From: Candidatus Butyricimonas faecavium
GTDB taxonomy: Bacteria; Bacteroidota; Bacteroidia; Bacteroidales; Marinifilaceae
Length of the DNA: 64,000 nucleotides
Assembly: GCA_944321125.1 (NCBI GenBank)
Contig: CALUKD010000002.1
Coordinates: 62,001 to 126,000 of the forward strand
Direction: 5' to 3'
Position numbers and translations under genes: made by a program. Of the stretch, positions 8,412 through 18,102 are shown piece after piece. The notes below the pieces were generated by a model, which did not search any database, was not told where the DNA came from, and saw only the letters and a program-made list of their open reading frames with translations. The first letter of the stretch is position 1; every line of letters starts with the position of its first letter.

Positions 8412-10616
8412 ATGGACGAGCAGGAAATGATTGAAGCGGCTTTCGATGATTTGATAAAATCTTTACGAAAGGGGACGACGGAGGAGAGTGTGAAAATGAT
8501 TCGCAGGGCATTTGAGTTTGCCCGAGAAGCTCACCAAGGGGTTAGACGCAAATCGGGAGAGCCTTATATATTGCATCCCTTGGCCGTGGCAAAGATTGCG
8601 GTAAAAGAGATCGGATTGGGTACGAAATCGGCTGTTGCGGCACTTTTGCATGATGTCGTGGAAGATACGGATTATACCGTGGAGGATATAGCCAATCTTT
8701 TTGGTCCTAAAATTGCTTCACTTGTTGACGGATTGACGAAAATCAGTGAGGTTATGGGGTCTAACACGACCAAGCAGGCTGAGAGTTTTCGTAAGATGAT
8801 TCTGACGTTAGCGGATGATGTACGGGTAATTCTGATTAAGATTGCAGACCGTTTGCATAATATGCGAACGCTTGATTCCATGCCGGAACATAAACAGGTG
8901 AAGATAGCGAGTGAAACACTCTATATATATGCTCCCTTGGCACATCGTATGGGATTACATGCGATCAAAACAGAGTTAGAGGATTTGAGTTTGAAGTACG
9001 AAAATCCAGTTGAATATCAGGAATTAGAGAAGCGAATTCATGATTATCGAGATGAACATACTGGTTTGTATCAGCAATTTATTGCTCCGATTCGGGAGCG
9101 TTTAACGGAGAGTGGGTATCGTTATGATATAACAGCACGAACGAAGAGTGTCTATTCTGTGTGGTCAAAAATGCAGCGTAGACACATTTCTTTTGAAGAG
9201 ATATATGATTTGCTTGCCGTGAGGATCGTGTTCGATCCAAAGGATAATCAGCCGGAAAAATGGCAATGCTGGAATATTTACTCGCTGATTACTGATATGT
9301 ATAGTCCCAAACCGGAGAGAATCCGGGATTGGGTGAGTGTTCCAAAGGCTAATGGTTACGAGGCATTACATCTTACGGTCATGGGACCTGGGGGGAAGTG
9401 GATAGAGGTCCAGATTCGTTCCCGTCGGATGGATGAGATTGCCGAGAAGGGGCTGGCTGCACACTGGAAATACAAGGGAGATAATGCCGAAGCAAGTAAC
9501 GAGGTGGACAAGTGGTTGGCGGGGATCAAAGAGATGTTAGAACAACCGGGAACTGATGCCTTGGAATTTTTAGACGAGTTTAAACTTAATCTTTTTGCCA
9601 AGGAGATCCGGGTGTTTACTCCGAAAGGAGAGATGAGAACCCTTCCGAAAGGAGCTTCCGTTTTGGATTTTGCTTATGATATTCACACGGAGATTGGGAA
9701 CTCGTGTATTGGAGGAAAGGTGAATCACAAATTGGTTCCGATGAGCCATCGGTTACAGAGTGGTGATCAGGTTGAAGTGTTGACTAGTGATAAACAGAAA
9801 CCACAGAGTGATTGGCTTGATTTTATCGTTACAGCTAAAGCTCGGAATAATATACTTATGGTTTTCCGAAGGGAGAAAAAAGAACAAATCCGTATCGGAA
9901 CTACCATGTTTGAAAAATTGCTAGAAGACATGAAACTGCCTTTCGGAGCGGAAAATCTGAATAAGGCTTTATTGCATTTGAAGTTGCAGCATAAAGATGA
10001 TCTGTACGTGAGTCTTGCTAAAGGACATTTGGATATAGAGGAGGTACGCAAAGCTTTGAAGAAAAAGTCAGAAAATAAATTTGTCAAGTATTGGAAACTC
10101 CAGTTCTTCAAAAGCGAGAAGGATAAATCCGTGCCAAGTAAAGAAAAAGAAGAGGAAAAAGGAAAAGTGATTAATGATATTACTGATGCTTCGGACTTTA
10201 TCATTGCTCCGTGTTGTAACCCGATACCGGGTGATGATGTTGTTGGCATGAAGATTGACGGAGATAAGATTACTGTGCATAAACGGAAATGTCCGGAGGC
10301 AATCCGGTTGATGTCCAGCTATGGGGATAAAATTGTTCCCGTGAAATGGGTTAGTCACAAGATCATGTCTTTCCTTGCCGTGATCAAATTAAACGGTATT
10401 GATAGCATCGGAATCGTGAGTGATATTACGATGATTATATCAAAGGAGAGTAATGTGAACATGAGGACGGTGCATTTTGAAACTAAGGATGGAATTTTCG
10501 AGGGGATAATCCATTTGTATGTGCATAACACGGCGGATTTGAACAATTTAATGATGAAGATTGCCTCTCTGAAAGGGGTGGAGAACGTTTCCCGAGTAGA
10601 GAATTTGGATGTCTAA
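8412..10616 (+). CDS. spoT: Bifunctional (p)ppGpp synthetase/hydrolase
   Basis: It makes and degrades the stringent-response alarmones pppGpp/ppGpp in the cytosol. Domains in order: HD hydrolase (ALLHDVVEDT near residue 80), RelA/SpoT synthetase (EIYDLLAVRIVFD, then KPNGYEAL-type motif as KANGYEALHL), TGS (IRVFTPKGEMRTLPKGAS), a conserved Cys-containing domain (CCNPIPGDDVVG) and a C-terminal ACT domain. Both halves look intact, so both activities are expected. I start at the ATG at 8412; a TTG 12 bases earlier adds nothing recognisable. Heptamer-like AT-rich sequence fills the gap before it. Confidence 0.93.
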   Translation: MDEQEMIEAAFDDLIKSLRKGTTEESVKMIRRAFEFAREAHQGVRRKSGEPYILHPLAVAKIAVKEIGLGTKSAVAALLHDVVEDTDYTVEDIANLFGPKIASLVDGLTKISEVMGSNTTKQAESFRKMILTLADDVRVILIKIADRLHNMRTLDSMPEHKQVKIASETLYIYAPLAHRMGLHAIKTELEDLSLKYENPVEYQELEKRIHDYRDEHTGLYQQFIAPIRERLTESGYRYDITARTKSVYSVWSKMQRRHISFEEIYDLLAVRIVFDPKDNQPEKWQCWNIYSLITDMYSPKPERIRDWVSVPKANGYEALHLTVMGPGGKWIEVQIRSRRMDEIAEKGLAAHWKYKGDNAEASNEVDKWLAGIKEMLEQPGTDALEFLDEFKLNLFAKEIRVFTPKGEMRTLPKGASVLDFAYDIHTEIGNSCIGGKVNHKLVPMSHRLQSGDQVEVLTSDKQKPQSDWLDFIVTAKARNNILMVFRREKKEQIRIGTTMFEKLLEDMKLPFGAENLNKALLHLKLQHKDDLYVSLAKGHLDIEEVRKALKKKSENKFVKYWKLQFFKSEKDKSVPSKEKEEEKGKVINDITDASDFIIAPCCNPIPGDDVVGMKIDGDKITVHKRKCPEAIRLMSSYGDKIVPVKWVSHKIMSFLAVIKLNGIDSIGIVSDITMIISKESNVNMRTVHFETKDGIFEGIIHLYVHNTADLNNLMMKIASLKGVENVSRVENLDV

Positions 10617-10700
10617 ATTAAATTTTGTCTAAATAAGGATAGAACTTCGGATAATTATTGTAACTTAGCAATGTTGTAAATAGAATTAGCTTTGGATTCA

Positions 10701-11153
10701 ATGGAAAAAATAAAGGAGACGGTGAAAGAGATTTTTACCACTTACCTGCAGCAGAAAGGGCATCGCAAGACGCCAGAGAGATATGCTATTTTAGATGAGA
10801 TTTATTCTCATTCCGGGCACTTTGATATAGAATCTCTGTACGTGTTTATGAAGAACAAGAACTACAGGGTTAGTCGTGCAACATTGTACAATACGATTGA
10901 TTTGTTGTTGGAATGCAAGCTGGTGATTAAGCATCAGTTCGGAAATAATATCGCGCAATTTGAACGTGCGTATAATAACCGGAAACACGAACATATAGTG
11001 TGCAAGGTGTGTGGGAAAGTGGAGGAGTTCGCTGATTCACGGTTGGAGGAAATTGTTGAACATGTGGAAGAAAAGTATGATTTTACCGTTCATCATCATA
11101 TGCTTTATATTTATGGAATTTGCAGCAATTGTAAGTTGGCAGGTAAGAAATAA
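10701..11153 (+). CDS. Fur-family metalloregulator
   Basis: This 150-residue repressor has a winged helix ([26 protein letters not shown]...[11 protein letters not shown]), a His-rich metal site, and structural zinc Cys pairs CKVCGK and CSNCK. The exact metal or signal (Fe, Zn or peroxide) cannot be read from sequence. The ATG at 10701 is used; an upstream TTG (10692) overlaps a TAGCTTTG -7-like sequence (10687-10694), so it is unlikely to be the start. It sits between spoT and purA on the same strand. Confidence 0.88.
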   Translation: MEKIKETVKEIFTTYLQQKGHRKTPERYAILDEIYSHSGHFDIESLYVFMKNKNYRVSRATLYNTIDLLLECKLVIKHQFGNNIAQFERAYNNRKHEHIVCKVCGKVEEFADSRLEEIVEHVEEKYDFTVHHHMLYIYGICSNCKLAGKK

Positions 11154-11165
11154 ATATTAATTTTG
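11135..11165 (+). promoter_or_regulatory. Promoter of purA
   Basis: GTTG (11135-11138) and TAATTTTG (11158-11165) are separated by 19 bases. The -7 box fits TAnnTTTG; the -33 box has three of four bases. It overlaps the end of the Fur-family gene and gives a leader of about 24 bases for purA. Confidence 0.6.
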
Positions 11166-11194
11166 CACGTTTGTTTCATAAAAAATAGTATCAG

Positions 11195-12463
11195 ATGAAA
11201 GTAGATGTATTGCTGGGATTACAGTGGGGGGATGAAGGTAAGGGGAAAGTAGTTGACGTGTTAACCCCGAATTATGATGTAGTGGCTCGTTTCCAAGGTG
11301 GGCCTAATGCAGGGCACACGCTTGAATTCGAAGGTCAGAAATATGTACTTCGTTCCATTCCATCCGGAATTTTTCAAGGAGATAAAGTCAATATCATCGG
11401 TAATGGTGTTGTAATCGATCCTGCATTGTTTAAAACGGAAGCAGAAGCGTTGGCGGCGTCTGGGCACGATTTAAGAAAAAGACTTCATATATCCAAGAAA
11501 GCGCATCTGATTTTGCCGACCCATCGATTTCTTGATGCTGCTTACGAGGCTGCCAAGGGTGATGCTAAAGTGGGGACTACCGGAAAGGGGATCGGACCAA
11601 CATACACGGATAAAATTAGTAGAAACGGTGTACGTGTAGGCGATATTTTACATGATTTCGATATAAAATATGCGAAAGCGAAAGCTCGCCATGAACAGAT
11701 ATTAAAAAGCTTAAACTTTGCTTACGATTTAGCAGCTGTGGAGAAAGAGTGGTTGGAAGGGATCGAGTATCTGAAGCAATTCGAGTTGGTGGACAGTGAG
11801 CATGAGATTAACCAATTACTGGATAATGAAAAATCTATTTTGGCAGAAGGGGCTCAGGGGACCATGTTGGATATAGATTTTGGTTCTTATCCTTTCGTGA
11901 CTTCCTCTAATACTGTTTGTGCCGGAGCTTGTACGGGCTTGGGAGTTGCTCCTCGTCGTATCGGAGAGGTTTACGGTATTTTCAAAGCATATTGTACCCG
12001 CGTAGGTAGTGGACCGTTCCCAACAGAACTGGAAAACGAAACAGGTGAAAAACTTTGTCAGTTAGGCCATGAGTTTGGAGCTGTAACCGGTCGTAAACGT
12101 CGTTGTGGATGGATAGATCTGGTGGCGTTGAAATATGCTGTCATGATTAATGGAGTGACCCAGTTGATCATGATGAAGAGTGATGTGTTGGATACTTTTG
12201 ACACGATTTCTGCTTGTGTTGCTTACGAGGTAGATGGGGAAGAGATAGATTATTTCCCGTATGATATTACGGATGGGGTGAAACCGATCTATACCGAGTT
12301 ACCGGGTTGGAAATGTGATATGACAAAAATGACTTCGGAGGATGAATTCCCGGAAGAGTTCAATAATTATCTGGCATTCTTGGAAGAGGAAACTGGGGTT
12401 CCGATCAAGATTGTATCTGTGGGACCGGATCGGGAACAGACAATTATTCGTTATATGGAATAA
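11195..12463 (+). CDS. purA: Adenylosuccinate synthase
   Basis: It joins IMP and aspartate using GTP, the first committed step to AMP. The phosphate loop LGLQWGDEGKGK is at the N-terminus, followed by FQGGPNAGHT, GTTGKGIGPTY, AEGAQGTMLDIDFGSYPFVTSS and GRKRRCGWID. Length 422 aa is typical. It ends in front of a terminator shared with the convergent antiporter gene. Confidence 0.96.
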   Translation: MKVDVLLGLQWGDEGKGKVVDVLTPNYDVVARFQGGPNAGHTLEFEGQKYVLRSIPSGIFQGDKVNIIGNGVVIDPALFKTEAEALAASGHDLRKRLHISKKAHLILPTHRFLDAAYEAAKGDAKVGTTGKGIGPTYTDKISRNGVRVGDILHDFDIKYAKAKARHEQILKSLNFAYDLAAVEKEWLEGIEYLKQFELVDSEHEINQLLDNEKSILAEGAQGTMLDIDFGSYPFVTSSNTVCAGACTGLGVAPRRIGEVYGIFKAYCTRVGSGPFPTELENETGEKLCQLGHEFGAVTGRKRRCGWIDLVALKYAVMINGVTQLIMMKSDVLDTFDTISACVAYEVDGEEIDYFPYDITDGVKPIYTELPGWKCDMTKMTSEDEFPEEFNNYLAFLEEETGVPIKIVSVGPDREQTIIRYME

Positions 12464-12480
12464 GAATATTTCGAAAAAAT

Positions 12481-12519
12481 AAAAAAGACCGTCTTGCTAC
12501 TGGGCATGACGGTCTTTTT
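12481..12519. terminator. Bidirectional terminator between purA and nhaD
   Basis: AAAAAGACCGTC (12482-12493) pairs with GACGGTCTTTTT (12508-12519) across a 14-base loop. The A and T runs on either side make it usable from both strands for the two convergent genes. Confidence 0.88.
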
Positions 12520-12521
12520 AT

Positions 12522-13811
12522 TTATAAAAGAGATTGTAGGTAATATACACCGATTCCGGCCAGATAACCGAGAAGGGTTATCCAAGTGATGTGTTTCAAG
12601 TACCACATGAAATTGATACGTTCCATACCCATAACGACAACCCCGGCTGCAGAACCAATGATCAGAATACTGCCGCCGATTCCAGCACAATAGGCTAAAA
12701 GTTCCCAGAATGTTCCGTCTGTCGAGAAATTCATAAGGTATGGTGATAATGTGGCATTTGTATGAGTCAATGGATACATTCCCATGGTAGCGGCGACGAG
12801 TGGAACATTATCGATTATGGAGGAAAGAAAACCTATGATCATGTTAATTAGGTAAACGTCGTGTATCTTGTTATTTAAGAGTGTAGACATTTCGTTAAGT
12901 ATGCCTGCTATTTGTAAGGCTGCGACAGCCATAAGGATTCCCAAGAAAAATAGGAGGGTGCTGTAATCGACTTTCGAGAGTATAGATGGCATGCGGTGTA
13001 TCTTTTCTGGGGAAAGGTTTCTTTTTCGATTATAGAGAATTTCCGAGTATGTCCATACGCATCCTAGAGCTAGCATAATACCCATGAATGGGGGAAGATT
13101 CGTGAATTCTTTAAAAATAGGGACAAATAGGAGACTAGTAATGCCGATGATCAGTATGGTTATTTGTTCTCTGCGACTGATGGCTAGGAACGTGTTTGTG
13201 TTTGTTGTTTGTTGAGGTCGTGTTTCCCCTTGTAGCCAATAGGTCGTGATGGTCAGTGGAATGATTAATGAAACTAGACTTGGGAGGAATAAGTGACGGA
13301 TAATATTCAGAGAGGTGATGTTATCATTGATCCAGAGCATAATCGTGGTAACGTCCCCGATCGGGGTCCATGCTCCACCTGCGTTAGCAGCAATAATAAC
13401 GATGCTTCCGAATATCCATCGTTCTCTTTGCTCGTCAATTAGGCGGCGAAGTAACATGATCATGACGATGGCTGTGGTTAGGTTATCAAGTACGGAAGAC
13501 ATGATAAAAGTGATTAAAGCAATGATCCACAATAATTTTCGTTTGTTACGTGTGATGATATGATTCGTGATCAGGAAAAAACCGTTGTGTGTGTCAATCC
13601 ATTCCACGATTGTCATGGCCCCGAGCAAGTAAAACAAAATTTCGGCAGTATCTCCGAGGTGATTAATAATTTCGTCGTCACTATGTGGAATGAGAGTCCA
13701 TAGCAGTATGCCTAGAAGGAGCGCTACGGCACTTTTATTGATTCCGGTCTGACGTTCTAGGGCAATCAGAATGTAGCCGCTAATAAATAGAATTACAAGT
13801 AATAATGTCAT
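12522..13811 (-). CDS. nhaD: NhaD-type Na+/H+ antiporter
   Basis: This 429-residue inner-membrane protein has about 11-12 hydrophobic segments over its whole length. It belongs to the ion transporter superfamily; blocks such as SSVLDNLTTAIVM, ANAGGAWTPIGDVTTIMLW and SSIIDNVPLVAATMGMYP are the conserved NhaD half-site motifs with buried Asp/Asn/Thr residues. It should export sodium in exchange for protons and help pH and salt balance. It stands alone, convergent with purA. The exact ion preference is inferred from the family. Confidence 0.88.
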   Translation of the reverse strand: MTLLLVILFISGYILIALERQTGINKSAVALLLGILLWTLIPHSDDEIINHLGDTAEILFYLLGAMTIVEWIDTHNGFFLITNHIITRNKRKLLWIIALITFIMSSVLDNLTTAIVMIMLLRRLIDEQRERWIFGSIVIIAANAGGAWTPIGDVTTIMLWINDNITSLNIIRHLFLPSLVSLIIPLTITTYWLQGETRPQQTTNTNTFLAISRREQITILIIGITSLLFVPIFKEFTNLPPFMGIMLALGCVWTYSEILYNRKRNLSPEKIHRMPSILSKVDYSTLLFFLGILMAVAALQIAGILNEMSTLLNNKIHDVYLINMIIGFLSSIIDNVPLVAATMGMYPLTHTNATLSPYLMNFSTDGTFWELLAYCAGIGGSILIIGSAAGVVVMGMERINFMWYLKHITWITLLGYLAGIGVYYLQSLL

Positions 13812-13883
13812 ATCTTGTTATTGAGTTTATGAAGTTTTTTTATTGTATTGTATCTTTCATACGCAATTTTGCGTAGATTGGTT

Positions 13884-13891
13884 TATCTTTG
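13884..13891 (+). promoter_or_regulatory. -7 element (TATCTTTG) before the mgtC-like gene
   Basis: TATCTTTG matches TAnnTTTG and lies 35 bases before the ATG. A -33 TTTG at the usual spacing is not seen. The preceding sequence contains the short palindrome ACGCAATTTTGCGT (13861-13874), a possible operator. Confidence 0.45.
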
Positions 13892-13926
13892 TGTGAAGAT
13901 AAGAATCAGGTAAAAGAGATACGGAT

Positions 13927-14592
13927 ATGATGACATGGGATTTCTTCTTTAGATTGCTAGTGGCTGGAGTTCTAGGGGCTGTCATAGGCTTGGATCGTGA
14001 GTATCGGGCGAAGGAGGCTGGATTTAGAACTCATTTCTTGGTAGCTTTAGGTAGTGCCCTTTTTATGATTGTGTCAAAATATGGATTTTGGGATGTTCTT
14101 GGGGATACGGGGATTGGTCTTGATCCTAGTCGTATTGCGGCTCAAGTGGTAAGTGGTATTGGTTTTCTGGGAGCTGGGACTATTATTATACAGAAGTTAT
14201 TTGTTAGAGGATTGACTACGGCTGCCGGAATCTGGGCCACTTCTGCCATCGGCCTTGCAGTTGGTGCCGGACAATATTGGTTGGGGATCAGTGCAATGTT
14301 GTTGACTTTGTTGGGTTTGGAAGGTTTGGGATATATTTTCCAAAAGTTCAGTCAGCGGAATGTATTGTTAATATTTACGACAACAAGCCAAGAGGTAATC
14401 AAAGAGGTTACTGACGAGATAAAACGTAAAAAGCACACGATCAGTTCCTATTCAACGGAATCATCCAAATTAGGGGATATGACTACTTATCGGGTGACGA
14501 TGGTTATTCGTACCCATAAGACAGGGGATGAAACTTTGCTATTTCAATTTATACAGCATTTGCCGGATGTGATGATTGACCGGATGGAATGA
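13927..14592 (+). CDS. MgtC/SapB family membrane protein
   Basis: Four to five hydrophobic segments fill the first 140 residues, with the family signature GLDREYRAKEAGFRTHFLVALGSALF and the GxxFLGAGTI block. The C-terminal 80 residues form a soluble ACT-like domain. MgtC proteins aid survival at low Mg2+ and modulate ATP synthase in Salmonella; whether this homologue does so is unknown. It has a -7 element upstream and ends in a terminator shared with recQ. Confidence 0.88.
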   Translation: MMTWDFFFRLLVAGVLGAVIGLDREYRAKEAGFRTHFLVALGSALFMIVSKYGFWDVLGDTGIGLDPSRIAAQVVSGIGFLGAGTIIIQKLFVRGLTTAAGIWATSAIGLAVGAGQYWLGISAMLLTLLGLEGLGYIFQKFSQRNVLLIFTTTSQEVIKEVTDEIKRKKHTISSYSTESSKLGDMTTYRVTMVIRTHKTGDETLLFQFIQHLPDVMIDRME

Positions 14593-14617
14593 AAAAAGCG
14601 ACCTTAGGTCGCTTTTT
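14593..14617. terminator. Bidirectional terminator between mgtC-like gene and recQ
   Basis: AAAAAGCGACC pairs with GGTCGCTTTTT across TTA. It begins right after the mgtC-like stop codon and ends three bases before the convergent recQ stop. Confidence 0.88.
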
Positions 14618-14619
14618 AT

Positions 14620-16794
14620 TTAATTTCCATGTTTGGAGTGTAGTTTCAGTCGCATCAGACGAAGATCTTCTTCCGAGTAATCACCTTCGAACTCATCATA
14701 GGCATCTCCAATATTGTCGCTCTTGGCTTCCATGAAGTAATCCATGATTTCTTGTTGTTGTTCTTCATCTAGAATTTGATTGATATAATAATCAATGTTG
14801 AGTTTGGTTCCGGAGAAGACGATGGCTTCCATTTCTTTGATCAGTTCTTCGAAGGTAAGACCTTCTGCGGAGGCAATGTCTTCCAGATCAATTTGGCGGT
14901 CAATATTTTGAATGATATATACCTTGAATTTCGATTTATTAGCAACGGTTTTAACAACTAAGTCTTGTGCTCTTTCGATCTCGTTGTCTTCAACATATTG
15001 TTTGATTACTTCTACGAATTCCTGTCCGTATTTTTGAGCTTTTCCTGAACCTACTCCCTGTATGTTGGCTAATTCTTCCAACGTGATCGGGTAATTGGTA
15101 CACATATCTTCTAGAGACGGATCTTGGAAAATTACGTACGGTGGCAGATTGTTTTTCTTGGCAATCTTTTTCCGTAAATCTTTCAGGATCGCAAATAAAG
15201 TGTTGTCGAGTGCTGATACTCCCCCTTTTTCCTGAAGTTTCTCTTCTGATTCTTCAAAGTTATGATCTTCCATCAGCATAAAATCTTTAGGTTCTTTTAA
15301 AAATTCGTGGCCCTTTTCAGTTAGTTTTATGACCCCGTATTGTTCAATATCTTTTTCTATATAATTAGCAATTAAAGCGCGTCTGAACACCATGTTCCAG
15401 AATTGTGCGTTCTTTTCAGAACCGATTCCAAAAGATTCCAGTTCATCGTGATGATACGATTTTATCATGGAATCGGTTTCTCCGAGGAGAATATTTACCA
15501 TGTGGTCCACCTTGAATTTCTCTTTTACTTCAAGGATAGCGTTCAAGGCATCGATCAAATATTCTTTGCCTTCGAATTCTTTCTTCGGGAATAAACAGTT
15601 ATCACAGGCTCCGCAATTTTCTTCATTATAGTTTTCACCGAAATAGTGTAACAGTACTTTTCTGCGGCAAAGGGAACTTTCTGCGTAGGAAACGGTTTCC
15701 ATGAGAAGCTGCTTCCCAATTTCTTGTTCAGCAATCGGTTTCCCCTGCATGAACTTTTCCAGTTTTTGAATGTCTTTGTAACTGTAGAATGTTAAGCAAT
15801 AACCTTCTCCTCCATCCCGTCCGGCTCTCCCGGTTTCTTGGTAATATCCTTCAAGGCTTTTCGGAATATCATAATGAATGACGAAACGTACGTCCGGTTT
15901 ATCAATACCCATTCCAAAAGCGATCGTTGCTACGATAACATTGACTTCTTCCATCAAGAACTTGTCTTGATTAGCACTGCGGGCCGAGGCATCCATACCA
16001 GCATGGTAGGAAGCAGCCTTTATGCCGTTCACGCAAAGAACCTCCGTGAGTTCTTCTACTTTTTTACGACTCAAACAATAGATGATACCAGATTTGCCTT
16101 CGTTGTTTTTGATGAATTTTATAATATCTTTTGTCGGGTCTACCTTTGGGCGTACCTCGTAGTAGAGGTTGGGACGGTTGAAGGAAGACTTGAATACTTG
16201 GGCATCTAGCATGTCTAGGTTTTTCTGAATATCGTGTTGGACTTTCGGGGTTGCTGTTGCGGTTAAAGCGATAATCGGAGCTTTCCCGATTTGTTCCACG
16301 ATCGGTCTGATTTTGCGATACTCTGTACGAAAATCGTGTCCCCATTCAGATATACAATGAGCTTCATCCACTGCAAAGAAGGAGATTTGTACTTTCCGTA
16401 AGAATTCAATATTACTTTCTTTGGTTAGCGACTCTGGGGCTACATATAATAGTTTCGTTTTACCACTCAACACGTCTTCTTTCACTTTTAAAATATCACT
16501 TTTGCTAAGAGACGAATTCATGAAGTGGGCAACTCCCTCCGATGCACTGAATGAGCGCATAGCATCAACTTGATTTTTCATTAAAGCAATTAGTGGTGAT
16601 ATCACTATTGCTGTTCCGTCAAGTATTAAGGCCGGTAACTGGTAACATAAAGACTTTCCTCCGCCCGTTGGCATGAGTACAAACGTGTTATTCCCGGCGA
16701 GGACGTTCTTTATTATTTGTTCCTGGTTCCCTTTGAAGTTATCAAAGCCGAAATACTCTTTTAATTTAGCATGTAAATCTATTTGCAATCCCAT
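14620..16794 (-). CDS. recQ: ATP-dependent DNA helicase RecQ
   Basis: This 3'-to-5' helicase works in recombination and replication-fork repair. Walker A (MPTGGGKSLCYQLP, residues 41-54) and the DEAH box (143-146) are intact, as are IVATIAFGMGIDKPDVR and YQETGRAGRDG. A zinc-binding RQC region (CGACDNC) is followed by a winged helix and an HRDC domain (residues about 540-610). At 724 aa it is longer than the E. coli enzyme (about 610), with an extra C-terminal helical part usual for Bacteroidota. Divergent from kdsD, with a clear promoter upstream. Confidence 0.94.
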   Translation of the reverse strand: MGLQIDLHAKLKEYFGFDNFKGNQEQIIKNVLAGNNTFVLMPTGGGKSLCYQLPALILDGTAIVISPLIALMKNQVDAMRSFSASEGVAHFMNSSLSKSDILKVKEDVLSGKTKLLYVAPESLTKESNIEFLRKVQISFFAVDEAHCISEWGHDFRTEYRKIRPIVEQIGKAPIIALTATATPKVQHDIQKNLDMLDAQVFKSSFNRPNLYYEVRPKVDPTKDIIKFIKNNEGKSGIIYCLSRKKVEELTEVLCVNGIKAASYHAGMDASARSANQDKFLMEEVNVIVATIAFGMGIDKPDVRFVIHYDIPKSLEGYYQETGRAGRDGGEGYCLTFYSYKDIQKLEKFMQGKPIAEQEIGKQLLMETVSYAESSLCRRKVLLHYFGENYNEENCGACDNCLFPKKEFEGKEYLIDALNAILEVKEKFKVDHMVNILLGETDSMIKSYHHDELESFGIGSEKNAQFWNMVFRRALIANYIEKDIEQYGVIKLTEKGHEFLKEPKDFMLMEDHNFEESEEKLQEKGGVSALDNTLFAILKDLRKKIAKKNNLPPYVIFQDPSLEDMCTNYPITLEELANIQGVGSGKAQKYGQEFVEVIKQYVEDNEIERAQDLVVKTVANKSKFKVYIIQNIDRQIDLEDIASAEGLTFEELIKEMEAIVFSGTKLNIDYYINQILDEEQQQEIMDYFMEAKSDNIGDAYDEFEGDYSEEDLRLMRLKLHSKHGN

Positions 16795-16835
16795 TTTTTT
16801 TTAATTTTCACACACCCCATTTTTACACGGGTGCG

Positions 16836-16865
16836 CAAATTTATAACTTAATTTGTTTCTACAAA
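16836..16865 (-). promoter_or_regulatory. Promoter of recQ
   Basis: On the reverse strand TTTG (16865-16862) and TAAATTTG (16843-16836) are 18 bases apart, a near-consensus Bacteroidota promoter 42 bases before the recQ ATG. Confidence 0.65.
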
Positions 16866-16922
16866 CAAAATCTTCTATAATAAATCTATCATCACTCGTT
16901 TTTAAGCTATCATAAAAAATAA

Positions 16923-16930
16923 TACTTTTG
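16923..16930 (+). promoter_or_regulatory. -7 element (TACTTTTG) before kdsD
   Basis: TACTTTTG fits the -7 consensus and would give a leader of about 95 bases before the kdsD ATG. No -33 TTTG lies at the right spacing. Confidence 0.4.
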
Positions 16931-17029
16931 TCCCTAGTAAAGTTATAGCAAAAAATGATAAGTACAATAGTTTTTTTCTTTTTTTGCTTTAAGGATAACT
17001 TTTGAATGAATATTTATAATTAGATAATC

Positions 17030-17995
17030 ATGGTAGATATAAAATCGGTTGCGCGCAAAGTGATTCAAGATGAGACAGTAGCTGTTCAAAATTTGATAAA
17101 CTACATAGATGATGATTTTGAAGCGGTCGTTAGATTAATTTATGAAAATAAGGGGCGGGTGATTATCACTGGTATTGGAAAAAGTGCAATTATTGCGACG
17201 AAAATCGTGGCAACGATGAATTCCACAGGAACTCCGGCCGTGTTTATGCACGCTGCAGATGCTATTCATGGTGATTTGGGAATGATCCGGGAAGAGGATG
17301 TGGTGATTTGTATTTCGAAGAGTGGAAATACCCCGGAAATAAAAGTTTTGATCCCGTTGATACGGAATAACGGAAATAATAATATTGTGGCAATGGTGTC
17401 AAATACGGACTCTTTTCTGGCTAAAAACGCACTTTATGTGCTGAAAGCGAAAGTGGAAAAAGAGGCTTGTCCTTTAAATTTAGCTCCGACAAATTCAACT
17501 ACGGCACAGTTAGTGCTGGGAGATGCATTAGCAATGTGTTTGGTAGAGTGTCGTAGTTTCTCGAGCAGGGATTTTGCGAGATTCCATCCGGGCGGAAGTT
17601 TAGGAAAACGTTTGTACACGCGTGTGTCGGATGTTTACGATAAAACGAATCGGCCTTGTATCACGAGAGAAGCGGGAATTCGCCCTGTGATTTTAGCCAT
17701 GTCGAAAGGACGATTGGGAGCGGTGGCGATCGTGGATGAGGAAGAACGTTTAGAAGGAATTATCACGGATGGTGATTTGCGGCGAATGATGGAGAAATAT
17801 GATGATGTGGATGAGGTGACGGCAAAGGATGTCATGTCAAAATCTCCCAAGACAATATCGGAGGACGAACTGGCGTACAATGCTTACCGGATGATGGAAC
17901 AAAATAGTATCACTCAACTGGTTGTTGTTGATAATGAACGTCATTACAAAGGAATGGTACATATACACGACATATTGCGTGAAGGAGTGGTTTAA
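17030..17995 (+). CDS. kdsD: D-arabinose-5-phosphate isomerase (KpsF/GutQ family)
   Basis: It interconverts ribulose-5-P and arabinose-5-P, the first step to Kdo in LPS core. An SIS domain covers residues about 35-170 (VIITGIGKSAIIATKIVATMNSTG, ICISKSGNTPEI), and two CBS repeats follow (GRLGAVAIVDEEERLEGIITDGDLRR and ITQLVVVDNERHYKGMVHIHDIL). Length 321 aa matches the family. It is followed by a DUF5686 outer-membrane protein and lptB, a grouping consistent with envelope synthesis. Confidence 0.93.
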   Translation: MVDIKSVARKVIQDETVAVQNLINYIDDDFEAVVRLIYENKGRVIITGIGKSAIIATKIVATMNSTGTPAVFMHAADAIHGDLGMIREEDVVICISKSGNTPEIKVLIPLIRNNGNNNIVAMVSNTDSFLAKNALYVLKAKVEKEACPLNLAPTNSTTAQLVLGDALAMCLVECRSFSSRDFARFHPGGSLGKRLYTRVSDVYDKTNRPCITREAGIRPVILAMSKGRLGAVAIVDEEERLEGIITDGDLRRMMEKYDDVDEVTAKDVMSKSPKTISEDELAYNAYRMMEQNSITQLVVVDNERHYKGMVHIHDILREGVV

Positions 17996-18102
17996 TATAT
18001 GATTTGTGATTGATGATTTATGATGAGGTACTATCTGTATTTTTATTAGAATGGTTATTCCTGATCTAAAATCAGAAATCTAAAATCGTAAATTTTTTTG
18101 TA

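Noticed and set aside
9767..10249. Reverse open frame of 160 codons
   Set aside because: It is a shadow inside spoT; the Ser/Phe-rich translation has no family signal.
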